Assembly (NCBI RefSeq): GCF_000600335.2
Contig: NZ_KK088565.1
Coordinates: forward strand, 1-64,000
Direction: 5' to 3'
Source: Rubellimicrobium mesophilum DSM 19309
Lineage (GTDB): Bacteria > Pseudomonadota > Alphaproteobacteria > Rhodobacterales > Rhodobacteraceae
DNA length: 64,000 nucleotides
Part shown: positions 38,545 through 46,054 of the stretch, one piece after another
Position numbering within the stretch: position 1 is the stretch's first letter
How the letters are laid out: every line of letters begins with the position of its first letter
Made by a program: the position numbers and the translations under genes
Notes under the pieces: generated by a model
Databases searched by the model: none
What the model was told of the DNA's origin: nothing
Seen by the model: the letters and a program-made list of their open reading frames with translations, nothing else

Positions 38545-39566
38545 CAGACATGGTGGAAGCAGGAGCCGCAGGAGTCCGAACAGCTTGGCGCGGCTTGAGG
38601 GCGCTCGTGATCCTTGGCGTCGTTCTGGTGATGATCGCGCTGAACGTGGCGACCCTGACCCTGTCCAGCCTGAACACGCTGGTCTCGGCGGCCATCAGCG
38701 CCGTCACCGCGCTGGAGCCGGTGGGAGACCGCGACCGGCGGGCCAAGGAGACCGCCGAGCAGGCTCTTGAGGACCAGCGTGCCCGTGCGGATCGTGCGGT
38801 CGCGGAGGCCGACGGGCTCCGGGCCGAACGCGATCGGCTCTCGACCGACCTCGATGCGGCGGAACGACGGGCTGCGGCCGCCCTGGACGAGGCCGATGGC
38901 CTGAGGCGAGAGACGGGCCGGCTCGCGGCCGAGCTCAATGCTGCAGACGATGCTGCCGCCGAGGCTGTCGAGCGGGCGCGCGGCTTGGAAGACGAAGCCG
39001 GACGGCTCGTGGCGGAGCTAAATGCCGCAAAAGCGGAAGGGCTCGCGCTGGCGACCAGGGTCGAGGATGCCGCAGACGACGTGCGCGGCCTGCGCGCGGC
39101 TCTGGAGGCAGCAGAGGCCGCGCAACTGGTCGAATGGGGCGGCGAGCAGGTGCCCGTGCGCGAGGTTGTCCAGCGCGTGACGGGAAGCATCAGCGACCGC
39201 ACCGCCCGGGTCGCTGCCACGAACTTGGGCAGCATGGCAGGGGAATCAATCCCGTTCTATGGCGTCGCCATTGTCGTTGCGGCTACGACCTATGAGCTGA
39301 AGTCCTCGTGCGACTCCATGCGTGAAATGCACGAGCTGGAGGTCGCGCTTGGCGTCGCACCGGCCGAAGATCCGCAGGTGAGCCAAGTCTGCGGCATGCG
39401 GGTGCCCAGCAAGGCTGAAGTCTGGCAGATGATCAAGGACTCGCCTTCAACGGTCTGGACGGCGGCGACCAACGTCATCCCCGATGCTGATGATCTGCCG
39501 GTGCCTGATTTTGGTGGCATGTGGAACAGCACAATCGGCTGGTTCGGTGGCTGGTTTGAAGAGTGA
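38541..39566 (+). CDS. Membrane-anchored coiled-coil protein
   Basis: This 341-residue protein starts at GTG 38541, overlapping the helicase stop (GTGA). One transmembrane helix lies at residues about 20-45 (LVILGVVLVMIALNVATLTL). Residues about 70-195 form a long coiled coil built from repeated EADGLRRETGRLAAEL-like units. A second hydrophobic segment (IPFYGVAIVVAATTYEL) lies near 235-255. The layout resembles membrane effector or sensor subunits paired with cytoplasmic nucleases or helicases in some defence systems, such as Zorya or Lamassu by analogy only. No family was recognised. Confidence 0.7.
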   Translation: MTDMVEAGAAGVRTAWRGLRALVILGVVLVMIALNVATLTLSSLNTLVSAAISAVTALEPVGDRDRRAKETAEQALEDQRARADRAVAEADGLRAERDRLSTDLDAAERRAAAALDEADGLRRETGRLAAELNAADDAAAEAVERARGLEDEAGRLVAELNAAKAEGLALATRVEDAADDVRGLRAALEAAEAAQLVEWGGEQVPVREVVQRVTGSISDRTARVAATNLGSMAGESIPFYGVAIVVAATTYELKSSCDSMREMHELEVALGVAPAEDPQVSQVCGMRVPSKAEVWQMIKDSPSTVWTAATNVIPDADDLPVPDFGGMWNSTIGWFGGWFEE

Positions 39567-39750
39567 TTTCTCGAGCCGCGTCGGATGGCTGATGTGTCCA
39601 CAGCTTTTGGAAAGCAGGAGAACGAAATGCTGAGACCAGGTCTTCGTCGCCTGCGAGACGGGATCAACAGATCTGGCTTCGACCGAAATCGCTGCGCTCG
39701 GCGTGTCTCCTTCCGCCGTCAACACCTAAACCCCAGCTCCGATAGGCATC

Positions 39751-40120
39751 ATGTCCGTTGAAGACCTTCTGGCCGCCCTCCGAGCGAGGAGGGAGCAGCT
39801 TCGCCACGCCCGCGAAGCTGCAGCCGAGACAACATCTCCGGGCTTCGACCTCTACAGTCGCCTTCCCCTGAAGGAGACGATCATGTCCGGGATAATTGCG
39901 GATCTCCTGAACCCCCGCGAGCCCCACGGGCAGGGCAGCCGTTTCCTCGATCTCTTCGTCGAACTTCTTGGGGATCCATGGGCCGGCCGCGATCGCGAGG
40001 GAGCCCGGGTGCGGGTCGAGGCGCAAACAGACCTCAACCTTGGCCTTGTATACCACCACGGTGAGGGGGTTCCCCAGGAAGATCAGAAAGCCGTTCGATG
40101 GCATGGCGGGGTCCTTTCCG
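39751..40120 (+). pseudogene. Truncated PD-(D/E)XK nuclease start fused to a Sel1-like repeat
   Basis: The first roughly 90 codons (KETIMSGIIADLLNPREPHGQGSRFLDLFVELLG, ending VRVEAQT) match the N-terminal lobe of PDDEXK-family nuclease-like proteins. The catalytic D...ExK part is absent. The frame then abruptly reads LGLVYHHGEGVPQEDQKAVRW, a single Sel1-type repeat that has no place in that family. The frame continues into the opposite-strand gene beyond 40170 without recognisable protein. This is best read as two gene fragments joined near 40030. Confidence 0.6.
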
Positions 40121-40138
40121 GCAAATGGGGAGGTGGGT

Positions 40139-40158
40139 CGGGGGCGATGGTGCCCCCG
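40139..40158 (-). terminator. GC-rich hairpin downstream of the 40.2-kb gene
   Basis: CGGGGGC and GCCCCCG form a 7-bp stem with a 6-nt loop, 12 bp beyond the stop of the minus-strand gene. No T-run follows, so it may be a weak terminator. Confidence 0.45.
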
Positions 40159-40169
40159 GGCGTCTTGGG

Positions 40170-41291
40170 TCAGGCGGCCTCGTCGAGGTCGAGAAAATCA
40201 TCCATCATGAAGGGGTTCGGGTCGTTGCGGTACGGGCCCATCATCTTCTTAACGGGCCCGTCGGTGCGGATCCCGCAGCCGTTGAGCATCCGGTGCAGGT
40301 CCCGGCGCAGCTTCAACGGCAGCCGTCCGTTCTCCGCCAGCTTGGCCTCGGACAGGTAGCAGCCGAACGGGGCCTCCGCGCTGATTGAGAAGACGACCGC
40401 CGGCGCCTCGGGCGCGCGCCATATGTAGTACTGCCGCTCCCCCTTCAGCGCCTCGGCCACGTAGCCCGCCAAGCAGTTCGAGAACTCGCGCGCGGTCCGG
40501 ACCAGCGCCTGCCCGTCCGGGATGTAGGCCAGCTCCGGGCCGCTGAGGACCGGGGCCGGGAAGGGGAGGTCGAGGTAGATCCCCTCGAGGAGGTTCCCCG
40601 GCGCCTCGCCTTCGGCGATCCGCCGCAGATGCGCCTCGGTCAGCTGGGCATTCCCGGTGATCGCCTGATAGGGGCGCATCAGCTGGTTATACTCCCCCAT
40701 CGCCTCGAAGCGGGCGGCGGCGCGGACCCCGAGCGGGGTCGGCGGGAGCGCCTGCGCAAGCTCGATCAGGTCATCGGTCAGCGGCCCGGTCTGGCAGGCG
40801 CCGAGCAGCGGCGGCGCGAGGTCCGGGTGCGCGTCCAGCAGCCCGAACAGGCCGGTGTAGATCTCCGGCTTGCGCGCGCAGTCCCCGAACCGCCCGATCA
40901 GGCGCAGGAACCCCAACGGGCAGGACCCGTAGGCCTGAGCGATCAGGTCCTCGTTGCGCGCCAGCACGAGCCGGCTGAGCAGGTCGGCCCGGGCCGCCTC
41001 GTCGAGGCCGGGCGCCTCGAAGGCCCCGTCCGCGTCGAGCCGGGCCAGCACCGCGAAATACACTTGGCGGCGGCGCGGCTCGGTCATCACGAGCAGGAGG
41101 GCGAGCGGGCCGAAGACGGCGGTGGCGGCCCCCTCGAGCGACCCGCAGACGGCGCTGACCAGGAAGCGGTTCCCGGGCACGACCTGGCAGTGGCGGGCGA
41201 GGTCGAGCAGCTCGGACTTCAGGGCGGCGGGGCTGATGCTGTCTGCGGCGCAGATCAGCTGGGTGATACGGCGGGACAAATCGGTATGCAT
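40170..41291 (-). CDS. Hypothetical protein, possible PcfJ-like C-terminus, 373 aa
   Basis: The protein starts at ATG 41291 and is helical through most of its length. Near residue 270 it reads REFSNCLAGYVAEALKGERQYYIW followed by AVVFSISAE, which recalls the Cys-containing core of PcfJ-like plasmid proteins (weak resemblance). No catalytic function can be assigned. It lies 52 bp downstream of the 143-residue gene and is probably in one transcript with it, divergent from the Nudix/NrtR gene. Confidence 0.5.
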   Translation of the reverse strand: MHTDLSRRITQLICAADSISPAALKSELLDLARHCQVVPGNRFLVSAVCGSLEGAATAVFGPLALLLVMTEPRRRQVYFAVLARLDADGAFEAPGLDEAARADLLSRLVLARNEDLIAQAYGSCPLGFLRLIGRFGDCARKPEIYTGLFGLLDAHPDLAPPLLGACQTGPLTDDLIELAQALPPTPLGVRAAARFEAMGEYNQLMRPYQAITGNAQLTEAHLRRIAEGEAPGNLLEGIYLDLPFPAPVLSGPELAYIPDGQALVRTAREFSNCLAGYVAEALKGERQYYIWRAPEAPAVVFSISAEAPFGCYLSEAKLAENGRLPLKLRRDLHRMLNGCGIRTDGPVKKMMGPYRNDPNPFMMDDFLDLDEAA

Positions 41292-41343
41292 CGCGGACCT
41301 CGCGTTGAAAGGGGCGTTCAGGGGCGAAGGGCGATGGGCGCGG

Positions 41344-41775
41344 TCAGGCGGCCCGGGGGAGGGCGACGCGGGCGTCCTCCGCCCCGGCATGAAGCGCCTC
41401 CGCCGCGGCGGCGCGCGCGGCGGAGAGGGTGGTATAGGGGCGGGGCAGCGCGGCCCCGCGCACCTGGACGATGAACTTGCCCGGGCGGACCCGGATGACC
41501 CGGGCGACGAGGCGGCCCCCGTCAAAGCCGCGGAAGGTGGTGCGCCCGGCGGTCGTGCGGTCCCAGTCGAGGCCGCAGGCGGCGATCAGGGAGTCCTCGG
41601 CGGGGCAGGCCGCCTCGAAGACGGTGAGGGCGTCACGCAGGCGCAGCGCGTCAGCGTAGGCGGGGCTGCGGCGGGGCCCTTTGGCGATGACGCGGGCGGC
41701 GTTGGCGGCCCAGACGGCGCGCTTGGCCGCGGTCATGGCGGGGATGGCGGTGATCACGTCGTCGATGCGGCTCAT
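41344..41775 (-). CDS. Hypothetical protein, 143 aa
   Basis: This Ala/Arg-rich protein starts at ATG 41775. The first half is helical (VITAIPAMTAAKRAVWAANAARVIAKG); the second has beta-like segments (RLVARVIRVRPGKFIVQVRG). No family was recognised. A candidate minus-strand promoter with TTGACA at 41936-41931 and TAGACG at 41912-41907 lies upstream, close to the operator-like element shared with the Nudix gene. Confidence 0.5.
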   Translation of the reverse strand: MSRIDDVITAIPAMTAAKRAVWAANAARVIAKGPRRSPAYADALRLRDALTVFEAACPAEDSLIAACGLDWDRTTAGRTTFRGFDGGRLVARVIRVRPGKFIVQVRGAALPRPYTTLSAARAAAAEALHAGAEDARVALPRAA

Positions 41776-41930
41776 GAGCTCTCCGTTGTGATGGGCTACA
41801 TATATGGGGGAGACGCGAGGCGGCGGGGCGCGGACATGCGAAGACGCCCTCGCGCGGGCGGCGCGACGGCGTGCAGGATGCGCGGTGATGTGAGGCGGGA
41901 AGGACACGTCTACACGATCTGCGCGGTGAC

Positions 41931-41973
41931 TGTCAAGGTAAATCTCACATAATAATATTGTAAATTTTACCTA
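41931..41973. promoter_or_regulatory. Divergent control region with operator-like element 1
   Basis: This short AT-rich patch sits in a very GC-rich block. AATATTGTAAATTTTACCTA at 41954-41973 contains the odd-centred palindrome GTAAA-T-TTTAC and matches a second element at 43235-43254 in 12 or more of 20 positions (AATAT-n-GTA, then ACC). A TTGACA on the minus strand at 41936-41931 would serve the 41775 gene. Binding by the adjacent NrtR-like regulator is an inference. Confidence 0.55.
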
Positions 41974-42029
41974 TCATGGATATCCTTGAGCTGCGTGCGT
42001 GAACCCATCAAAAACCCCAAGGAGACCCC

Positions 42030-43223
42030 ATGAGCCGGAACGATCAGCCCGACGGGGCGGAGGGCCACCTCTACCGCTTTCCGATGGTGTCGGTGGCGAC
42101 CGACATCGTGCTCCTGAACCTGCCGCGCGGGGGCGGGCTGCGGGTCGCGCTCGTACGTCGCTGTCCGGACGCCGAGGCCTACGCGGACCGTTGGGCGCTG
42201 CCGGGTGGGTTCCTGAAGGCGGGGGAGGACCCGGACTTGGAGGCCTGCGTGCGGCGCGAGCTCCTTGAGGAGGTCGGGATCGAGAACCCGCATCTTGAAC
42301 TGATCGGGGTCTACAGCGCGATCGACCGGGACCCGAGACCGGAGCGGGTGATCTCGGTCGCCTATCTGTCGGTCCTCCTGTCCGAGGAGCCGGAGGTGGC
42401 CCCGATCACCGGGACGGACGTGGTGGAGGCGCGATGGGTCCCGCTCCCGGAGCTTGTTGACGGGGATTATGAGGGAGTGCCGCTCGCCTTCGACCACGCG
42501 CGCATCCTCGCGGACGCGCGCCGGCTGATCGAGGACCGGATCCCGTTCGGCCGCCGCGAGGAGGGGGCGCCGGAGCTGCTGTTCGCCTTCCTGCCCGAGG
42601 CGTTCACGCTGGGCCAGGCGACGGAGGTGATGACCCATCTGAAGGGGAAGGTGGACCCGAGCAACTTCCGCAAATACCTGCTCCCCTTCCTGGAGCCGAC
42701 CGGCGCCTCCGCGCGGACCAGCACCCGGTCCGCCGCCCTCTACCGGCGCCGCCTCGCCGCCCCCGAACCGGAGCGGGAGCTCCCGGCCGGCCTGCAGCGG
42801 CTGCGCCGGATCGCCCGCGAGGCGCAGATCCGCCTCTTCGACCTGTTCCTCGCGACCCTCACCGCGGCCCCGGAGGGGGAGGTGCGGCTCCTCGGCCGGG
42901 TCCTCACGGCTTACGCACGTCACCGGGACTTCGGGGTCAGCGTCTCGCGCGCCCCGGAGCTCCGGATCACGGACCTGGGCACGGGCCGCCCCCTCATCGC
43001 GCTGAGCTGGGACCCGCGGCGCGGCGCGCTGACCGGGACCGCGCTGGCGGAGCCAAGGGAGCTTTCCGGGGTCCGGCTCCCGGAACTCGAGCCGAACCGG
43101 TCCGGTCCGCATCGGAGTCGGTTCCGGGCGGAGCCAGGGGAAGAGGGGGCGGACCGGCTGGACGAGGCGCTCCGGATCAGCCGGGCCGCGCTCGTCACCG
43201 GCGGGGGCGGGGATCCGGCTTGA
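42030..43223 (+). CDS. Nudix-domain transcriptional regulator, NrtR-like, with extra C-terminal domain
   Basis: This 397-residue protein starts at ATG 42030 after AAGGAG. The N-terminal Nudix fold has a full Nudix box (GGFLKAGEDPDLEACVRREL then LEEVGI). The following winged helix (FLPEAFTLGQATEVMTHLKGKV, NFRKYLLPFLEPTG) is the NrtR pattern. NrtR proteins use the Nudix fold to sense ADP-ribose or related NAD metabolites and repress NAD-related genes; the box here is intact, so hydrolysis is also possible. About 160 residues follow the winged helix, which is long for the family. Operator-like elements flank the gene. Confidence 0.85.
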   Translation: MSRNDQPDGAEGHLYRFPMVSVATDIVLLNLPRGGGLRVALVRRCPDAEAYADRWALPGGFLKAGEDPDLEACVRRELLEEVGIENPHLELIGVYSAIDRDPRPERVISVAYLSVLLSEEPEVAPITGTDVVEARWVPLPELVDGDYEGVPLAFDHARILADARRLIEDRIPFGRREEGAPELLFAFLPEAFTLGQATEVMTHLKGKVDPSNFRKYLLPFLEPTGASARTSTRSAALYRRRLAAPEPERELPAGLQRLRRIAREAQIRLFDLFLATLTAAPEGEVRLLGRVLTAYARHRDFGVSVSRAPELRITDLGTGRPLIALSWDPRRGALTGTALAEPRELSGVRLPELEPNRSGPHRSRFRAEPGEEGADRLDEALRISRAALVTGGGGDPA

Positions 43224-43256
43224 CAGGTCGGCGCAATATGGTATAAATCACCATAT
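43220..43256 (+). promoter_or_regulatory. Promoter with overlapping operator-like element 2
   Basis: TTGACA at 43220-43225 and TATAAA at 43242-43247, 16 bp apart, form a near-consensus sigma-70 promoter. Perfect inverted arms ATATGGT (43236-43242) and ACCATAT (43250-43256) overlap the -10 box, the layout of a repressor site. The same core occurs upstream of the Nudix/NrtR-like gene. It should drive the gene at 43343 and possibly the downstream phosphatases. Confidence 0.7.
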
Positions 43257-43296
43257 CTCACATCACGGTCACCGGACCCCTCCCCTTAGCGGCCTC

Positions 43297-43314
43297 GCCC
43301 GCGTCGGCGCGGGC
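43297..43314 (+). other. Leader hairpin upstream of the 43343 gene
   Basis: GCCCGCG and CGCGGGC form a perfect 7-bp stem with a 4-nt loop, followed by CCCTTT. It lies between the predicted promoter and the start codon, so it could attenuate or stabilise the transcript. Confidence 0.4.
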
Positions 43315-43342
43315 CCCTTTGTCCGTTCATCAGGAGCCGCGC

Positions 43343-43984
43343 ATGATCGAACCCGCCCCCAGTTTCCCCCTTGACCTCTCCCACCTCAAGGTAGCGGCGC
43401 GCTCCGCGATCCGGACCTGGGCCGGGGGGGAGGGGCGGATGTCGCGCGAGATCCGGGAGCTGGGGGCGATCGACGAGGCGTTCCTGCGCCGCTGGCTCGG
43501 CCTGTGGATGCTGGCCCGGTCCAACCCGACCCCGTATCGTCCGCTGCTCGCCGCCGAGCTCGGGACGGTCGTTCGGCCCGCGCTGATCGCGGCGCCGGAG
43601 GAGCGGCTGCCCGCCCTCGTGTCTGAGCTTGCCAGCGGGCTTCAGGCGGCGGGGGCGACGCGCGGCCTGCAGACCAGCCTCGTCTCGAAGTTCGCCTTCT
43701 CGCTGCGCCCGGAGGTGATCGTCCCCTATGACAAGCGGGCGCGGCAGGGGCTCGGCGAGATGTTTGGGCGCCGGCTGCCGGATCACGACTACCCGGCCTA
43801 CCTGGCCGCCTTCCACCGGTTCGCCGACGCCTTCTCCGCGCATCTGGACGGGACCGGGGTTACGGAGGCGATGTGGGACGACTGGGCGCCGGTGATGTCG
43901 GAGCGACTCTTCCGGATGCGGGCCGCGGACAAGTATTTCATGCTGCTCGGCGGGTTCCCGGTCGAGCGGATGGCGTGCGACTGA
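43343..43984 (+). CDS. Hypothetical protein, 213 aa
   Basis: ATG 43343 is preceded by CAGGAG. The middle reads TRGLQTSLVSKFAFSLRPEVIVPYDKRARQGL, a segment that recalls helix-hairpin-helix DNA-glycosylase-like proteins, though the catalytic Lys/Asp pattern was not confirmed. The gene has its own strong promoter and operator-like element and heads a run with a PPP phosphatase and a dual-specificity-type phosphatase. Function unknown. Confidence 0.55.
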   Translation: MIEPAPSFPLDLSHLKVAARSAIRTWAGGEGRMSREIRELGAIDEAFLRRWLGLWMLARSNPTPYRPLLAAELGTVVRPALIAAPEERLPALVSELASGLQAAGATRGLQTSLVSKFAFSLRPEVIVPYDKRARQGLGEMFGRRLPDHDYPAYLAAFHRFADAFSAHLDGTGVTEAMWDDWAPVMSERLFRMRAADKYFMLLGGFPVERMACD

Positions 43985-44012
43985 CCCGCCCGACGCGATC
44001 TCTGCTGAACAT

Positions 44013-44032
44013 ACGCGCCCGGCCGGGCGCGT
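44013..44032. repeat. Perfect 20-bp GC palindrome
   Basis: Two half-sites ACGCGCCCGG meet head to head to give a perfect 20-bp palindrome in the 77-bp gap between the 43343 and 44062 genes. It could form a hairpin in the transcript or be a protein-binding site. Confidence 0.5.
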
Positions 44033-44061
44033 CCCTCTCACCCCCTTCCAATAAGGCCCGC

Positions 44062-44895
44062 ATGTCGGTTGATCGGACCCGTCCGGGCCCTTGGCGCCCG
44101 CTCCCCTGTCGCGGCCCTGAAGCGCAGCTCTTCGTGATCGGGGACCTGCACGGCCAGGCGGGCGCGCTCGGCGCCGCGCTGGACGCGATCGGCCGGGTCC
44201 CGGGGACCGGCCTGCCGCGGCGCCTCGTCTTCCTCGGGGACCTGATCGACCGGGGGCCGGACAGCCTCGGCGCGGTGCGGCTGGCGATGGGGGCGGCGGA
44301 TCAGGCGCGGGTCGACGCGGTCACCCTGCTGCCCGGGAACCACGAGCTGATGCTGATCGACGGGCTTCTGGACCCGCAGGAGTTCATGGGGGACTGGCTC
44401 GACAACGGGGGGGATGAGGTGATCCGGGAGGTGGACCCGGGCTGCACGGCACGAAAGCTCGTAGACCTCGCCGAGATTGCCCGGGCCGCCTTCGACCCGG
44501 CCTTCCTGATCGCGATGACCTCCGGCCCCTCCTTCGAGCGGGCGGGGGAGTTGCTCCTGGTGCATGCGGGGCTCGCCCCGGGCGTGGATGCGGGGATCTT
44601 CCTGTCACAGGGCCGGTTCGGGTCGTCCGGGAAGCACTGGGCCTGGATCCGGGACCCGTTCCTCGACTGGGAGTTCGGCTGGGGGCCGGACCGGTCCTGG
44701 GTCGTCGTCCACGGCCACACCCCGGCGGTGACGCGCCGGGCCGGACCGGACGGGTTCGCGCGCGCCGCGGACCGGGTCGAGACCCATCGGCGGCTCTGCC
44801 TCGACGCGGGCGCCGCCTTCGGGCTGCCACAGGTCGGCTGGGCGGAGTTCGGGCCGGACCGGTACCGGGTCGGGCTCGCCCGGCAGGACGTCTGA
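44062..44895 (+). CDS. PPP-family serine/threonine phosphatase-like metallophosphoesterase
   Basis: This 277-residue protein starts at ATG 44062. The classic PPP/ApaH-like signature is complete: VIGDLHGQ, FLGDLIDRGPDS, LLPGNHELM, LLVHAGLAPG and VVHGHTPA. It should remove phosphate from proteins or hydrolyse dinucleotide polyphosphates such as Ap4A. It is followed by the stand-alone dual-specificity-type phosphatase after 41 bp, suggesting joint dephosphorylation steps in one operon. Confidence 0.85.
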   Translation: MSVDRTRPGPWRPLPCRGPEAQLFVIGDLHGQAGALGAALDAIGRVPGTGLPRRLVFLGDLIDRGPDSLGAVRLAMGAADQARVDAVTLLPGNHELMLIDGLLDPQEFMGDWLDNGGDEVIREVDPGCTARKLVDLAEIARAAFDPAFLIAMTSGPSFERAGELLLVHAGLAPGVDAGIFLSQGRFGSSGKHWAWIRDPFLDWEFGWGPDRSWVVVHGHTPAVTRRAGPDGFARAADRVETHRRLCLDAGAAFGLPQVGWAEFGPDRYRVGLARQDV

Positions 44896-44936
44896 TGCAG
44901 AGGGGAGATCAACGAGGCGATGAGAGAGGGGACCCA

Positions 44937-45503
44937 ATGATCCGCACCAGCCAAACCCACCCGATCCGGGTCGACGCCGTCCCGGTCCGCGAGGGCCTCC
45001 TCGGCCTGACCTTCTGCCCCGGCAAGCACGGGGACAGCCTGAACGGCGCCCCCTGGGCGCGCGACCTCGACACGGACTTGCGCGCCCTGCGCGACTGGGG
45101 CGCGGGTCTGGTCCTGACCCTGATCGAGCCGCATGAATTCGGCCTCCTGCGGGTCCCGGACCTCGGCACGCGGGTGGAGGCACAAGGCATGAGCTGGGCG
45201 CATCTCCCGATCCGGGACGTGGACGTGCCGGCCTCCCCGTTCTTGTCGGGCTGGCCCGCGGTCCGAGCAGACCTGCTCTCCCGGCTTGACGCGGGGGAGC
45301 GGGTGATTGTTCATTGCCGGGGCGGGCTCGGCCGGGCCGGCTTGGTGGCGGCGCTCCTCCTGATCGAGACGGGCCTGCCCGCGGAGGCGGCGATCCGGAC
45401 GGTGCGGACGGCCCGGCCCGGCGCGATCGAGACGGCGGCGCAGGAGCGGTACGTGCGGGCTTATGTCCCGTCCGGGACCGCTGACCCGGAACGAACCCTC
45501 TGA
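44937..45503 (+). CDS. Dual-specificity-type cysteine phosphatase
   Basis: This 188-residue protein starts at ATG 44937. It closely resembles the phosphatase half of the fusion at 32340: TFCPGKHGDSLNGAPWARDLDTDL, LTLIEPHEF and the catalytic loop VHCRGGLGRAG (HCx5R). The two are paralogues, one alone and one fused to an ADP-ribosylglycohydrolase. Substrate unknown; phosphoprotein, RNA 5'-phosphate or ADP-ribose-phosphate are all possible for this fold. Confidence 0.85.
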   Translation: MIRTSQTHPIRVDAVPVREGLLGLTFCPGKHGDSLNGAPWARDLDTDLRALRDWGAGLVLTLIEPHEFGLLRVPDLGTRVEAQGMSWAHLPIRDVDVPASPFLSGWPAVRADLLSRLDAGERVIVHCRGGLGRAGLVAALLLIETGLPAEAAIRTVRTARPGAIETAAQERYVRAYVPSGTADPERTL

Positions 45504-45526
45504 AGCCCCTGAGGAGGACGGACAAG

Positions 45527-45625
45527 ATGACCCTGAAAGAGACGGGGGAGGCGCATACCCGCCTCGCCTCCGCCACATCCCGTCAGAGCCGGCGCCTGCC
45601 CACGCGAGCCTCTTCAGCGGGTTAG
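45527..45625 (+). pseudogene. Possible truncated gene start, 32 codons
   Basis: ATG 45527 has a strong GAGGAGG upstream and follows the phosphatase stop by 23 bp, but the frame ends at TAG 45623 after 32 codons (MTLKETGEAHTRLASATSRQ). It looks like the start of an operon gene whose remainder was replaced by the PIN relic and IS-rich DNA that follows. Confidence 0.35.
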
Positions 45626-45716
45626 GCCGTGCATATGTCCCTTGCAGGTGTTGGCTCCATTCGACCGCGCCTGCAACGATGCGCTCAAAGATTAGAACCA
45701 GATCGGCGCAGCCGAG

Positions 45717-45941
45717 GTGCTGGCCCGCCTTCCTCGCTTGGTCGGGGAAAAGAAGCTGCGAACCTCCGCGGATCCATTCGTGATTGCCATGGCGCGGGTC
45801 CGGGGCTTGCAGATCGTGACCAACGAGAAGCCGACCGGATCGCCTCTGCGCCCCCACATCCCGGACGTGTGCTTGGCGCTGGGGATGCCACCTATGAATC
45901 TTTTGGACCTCATCCGCGCGGAGCGATGGGTGATCGGCTAG
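45717..45941 (+). pseudogene. C-terminal relic of a DUF4411/PIN-domain toxin
   Basis: About 74 codons read ADPFVIAMARVRGLQIVTNEKP, then RPHIPDVCLALGMPPMNLLDLIRAERWVIG, the end of PIN-like DUF4411 proteins including the conserved DP-x-VIA and IPDVC segments. The N-terminal half with the first catalytic acidic residues is absent, and the usual HTH antitoxin partner is not found. It is a toxin-antitoxin remnant. Confidence 0.65.
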
Positions 45942-46054
45942 GCAGTCGAAAACAGTGTCGATCAATCACCACAGCCGGCGGAGTTCGGTTCGGAGATGCA
46001 TCATCTGTCGAGCAAACGACCGTATTCCTGACAGCTCTCTTGTCCTATGAGGGC

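Noticed and set aside
39600-39729. Protein-like 33-codon tail (DQVFVACETGSTDLASTE) ending at 39729
   Set aside because: Too short and without start or family resemblance; may be a relic but cannot be supported.
40120-40359. Continuation of the 39751 frame into the 40170 gene
   Set aside because: Sequence loses protein character and lies opposite a gene with natural composition.
41967-43112. Long minus-strand frame opposite the Nudix/NrtR-like gene
   Set aside because: Arg/Pro/Gly-rich composition without domain features; the opposite strand carries a complete Nudix box and a good ribosome binding site.
44301-45965. 554-codon minus-strand frame opposite the PPP and dual-specificity phosphatases
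   Set aside because: Both opposing genes have intact catalytic motifs; the antisense frame is low complexity and is explained by high GC.
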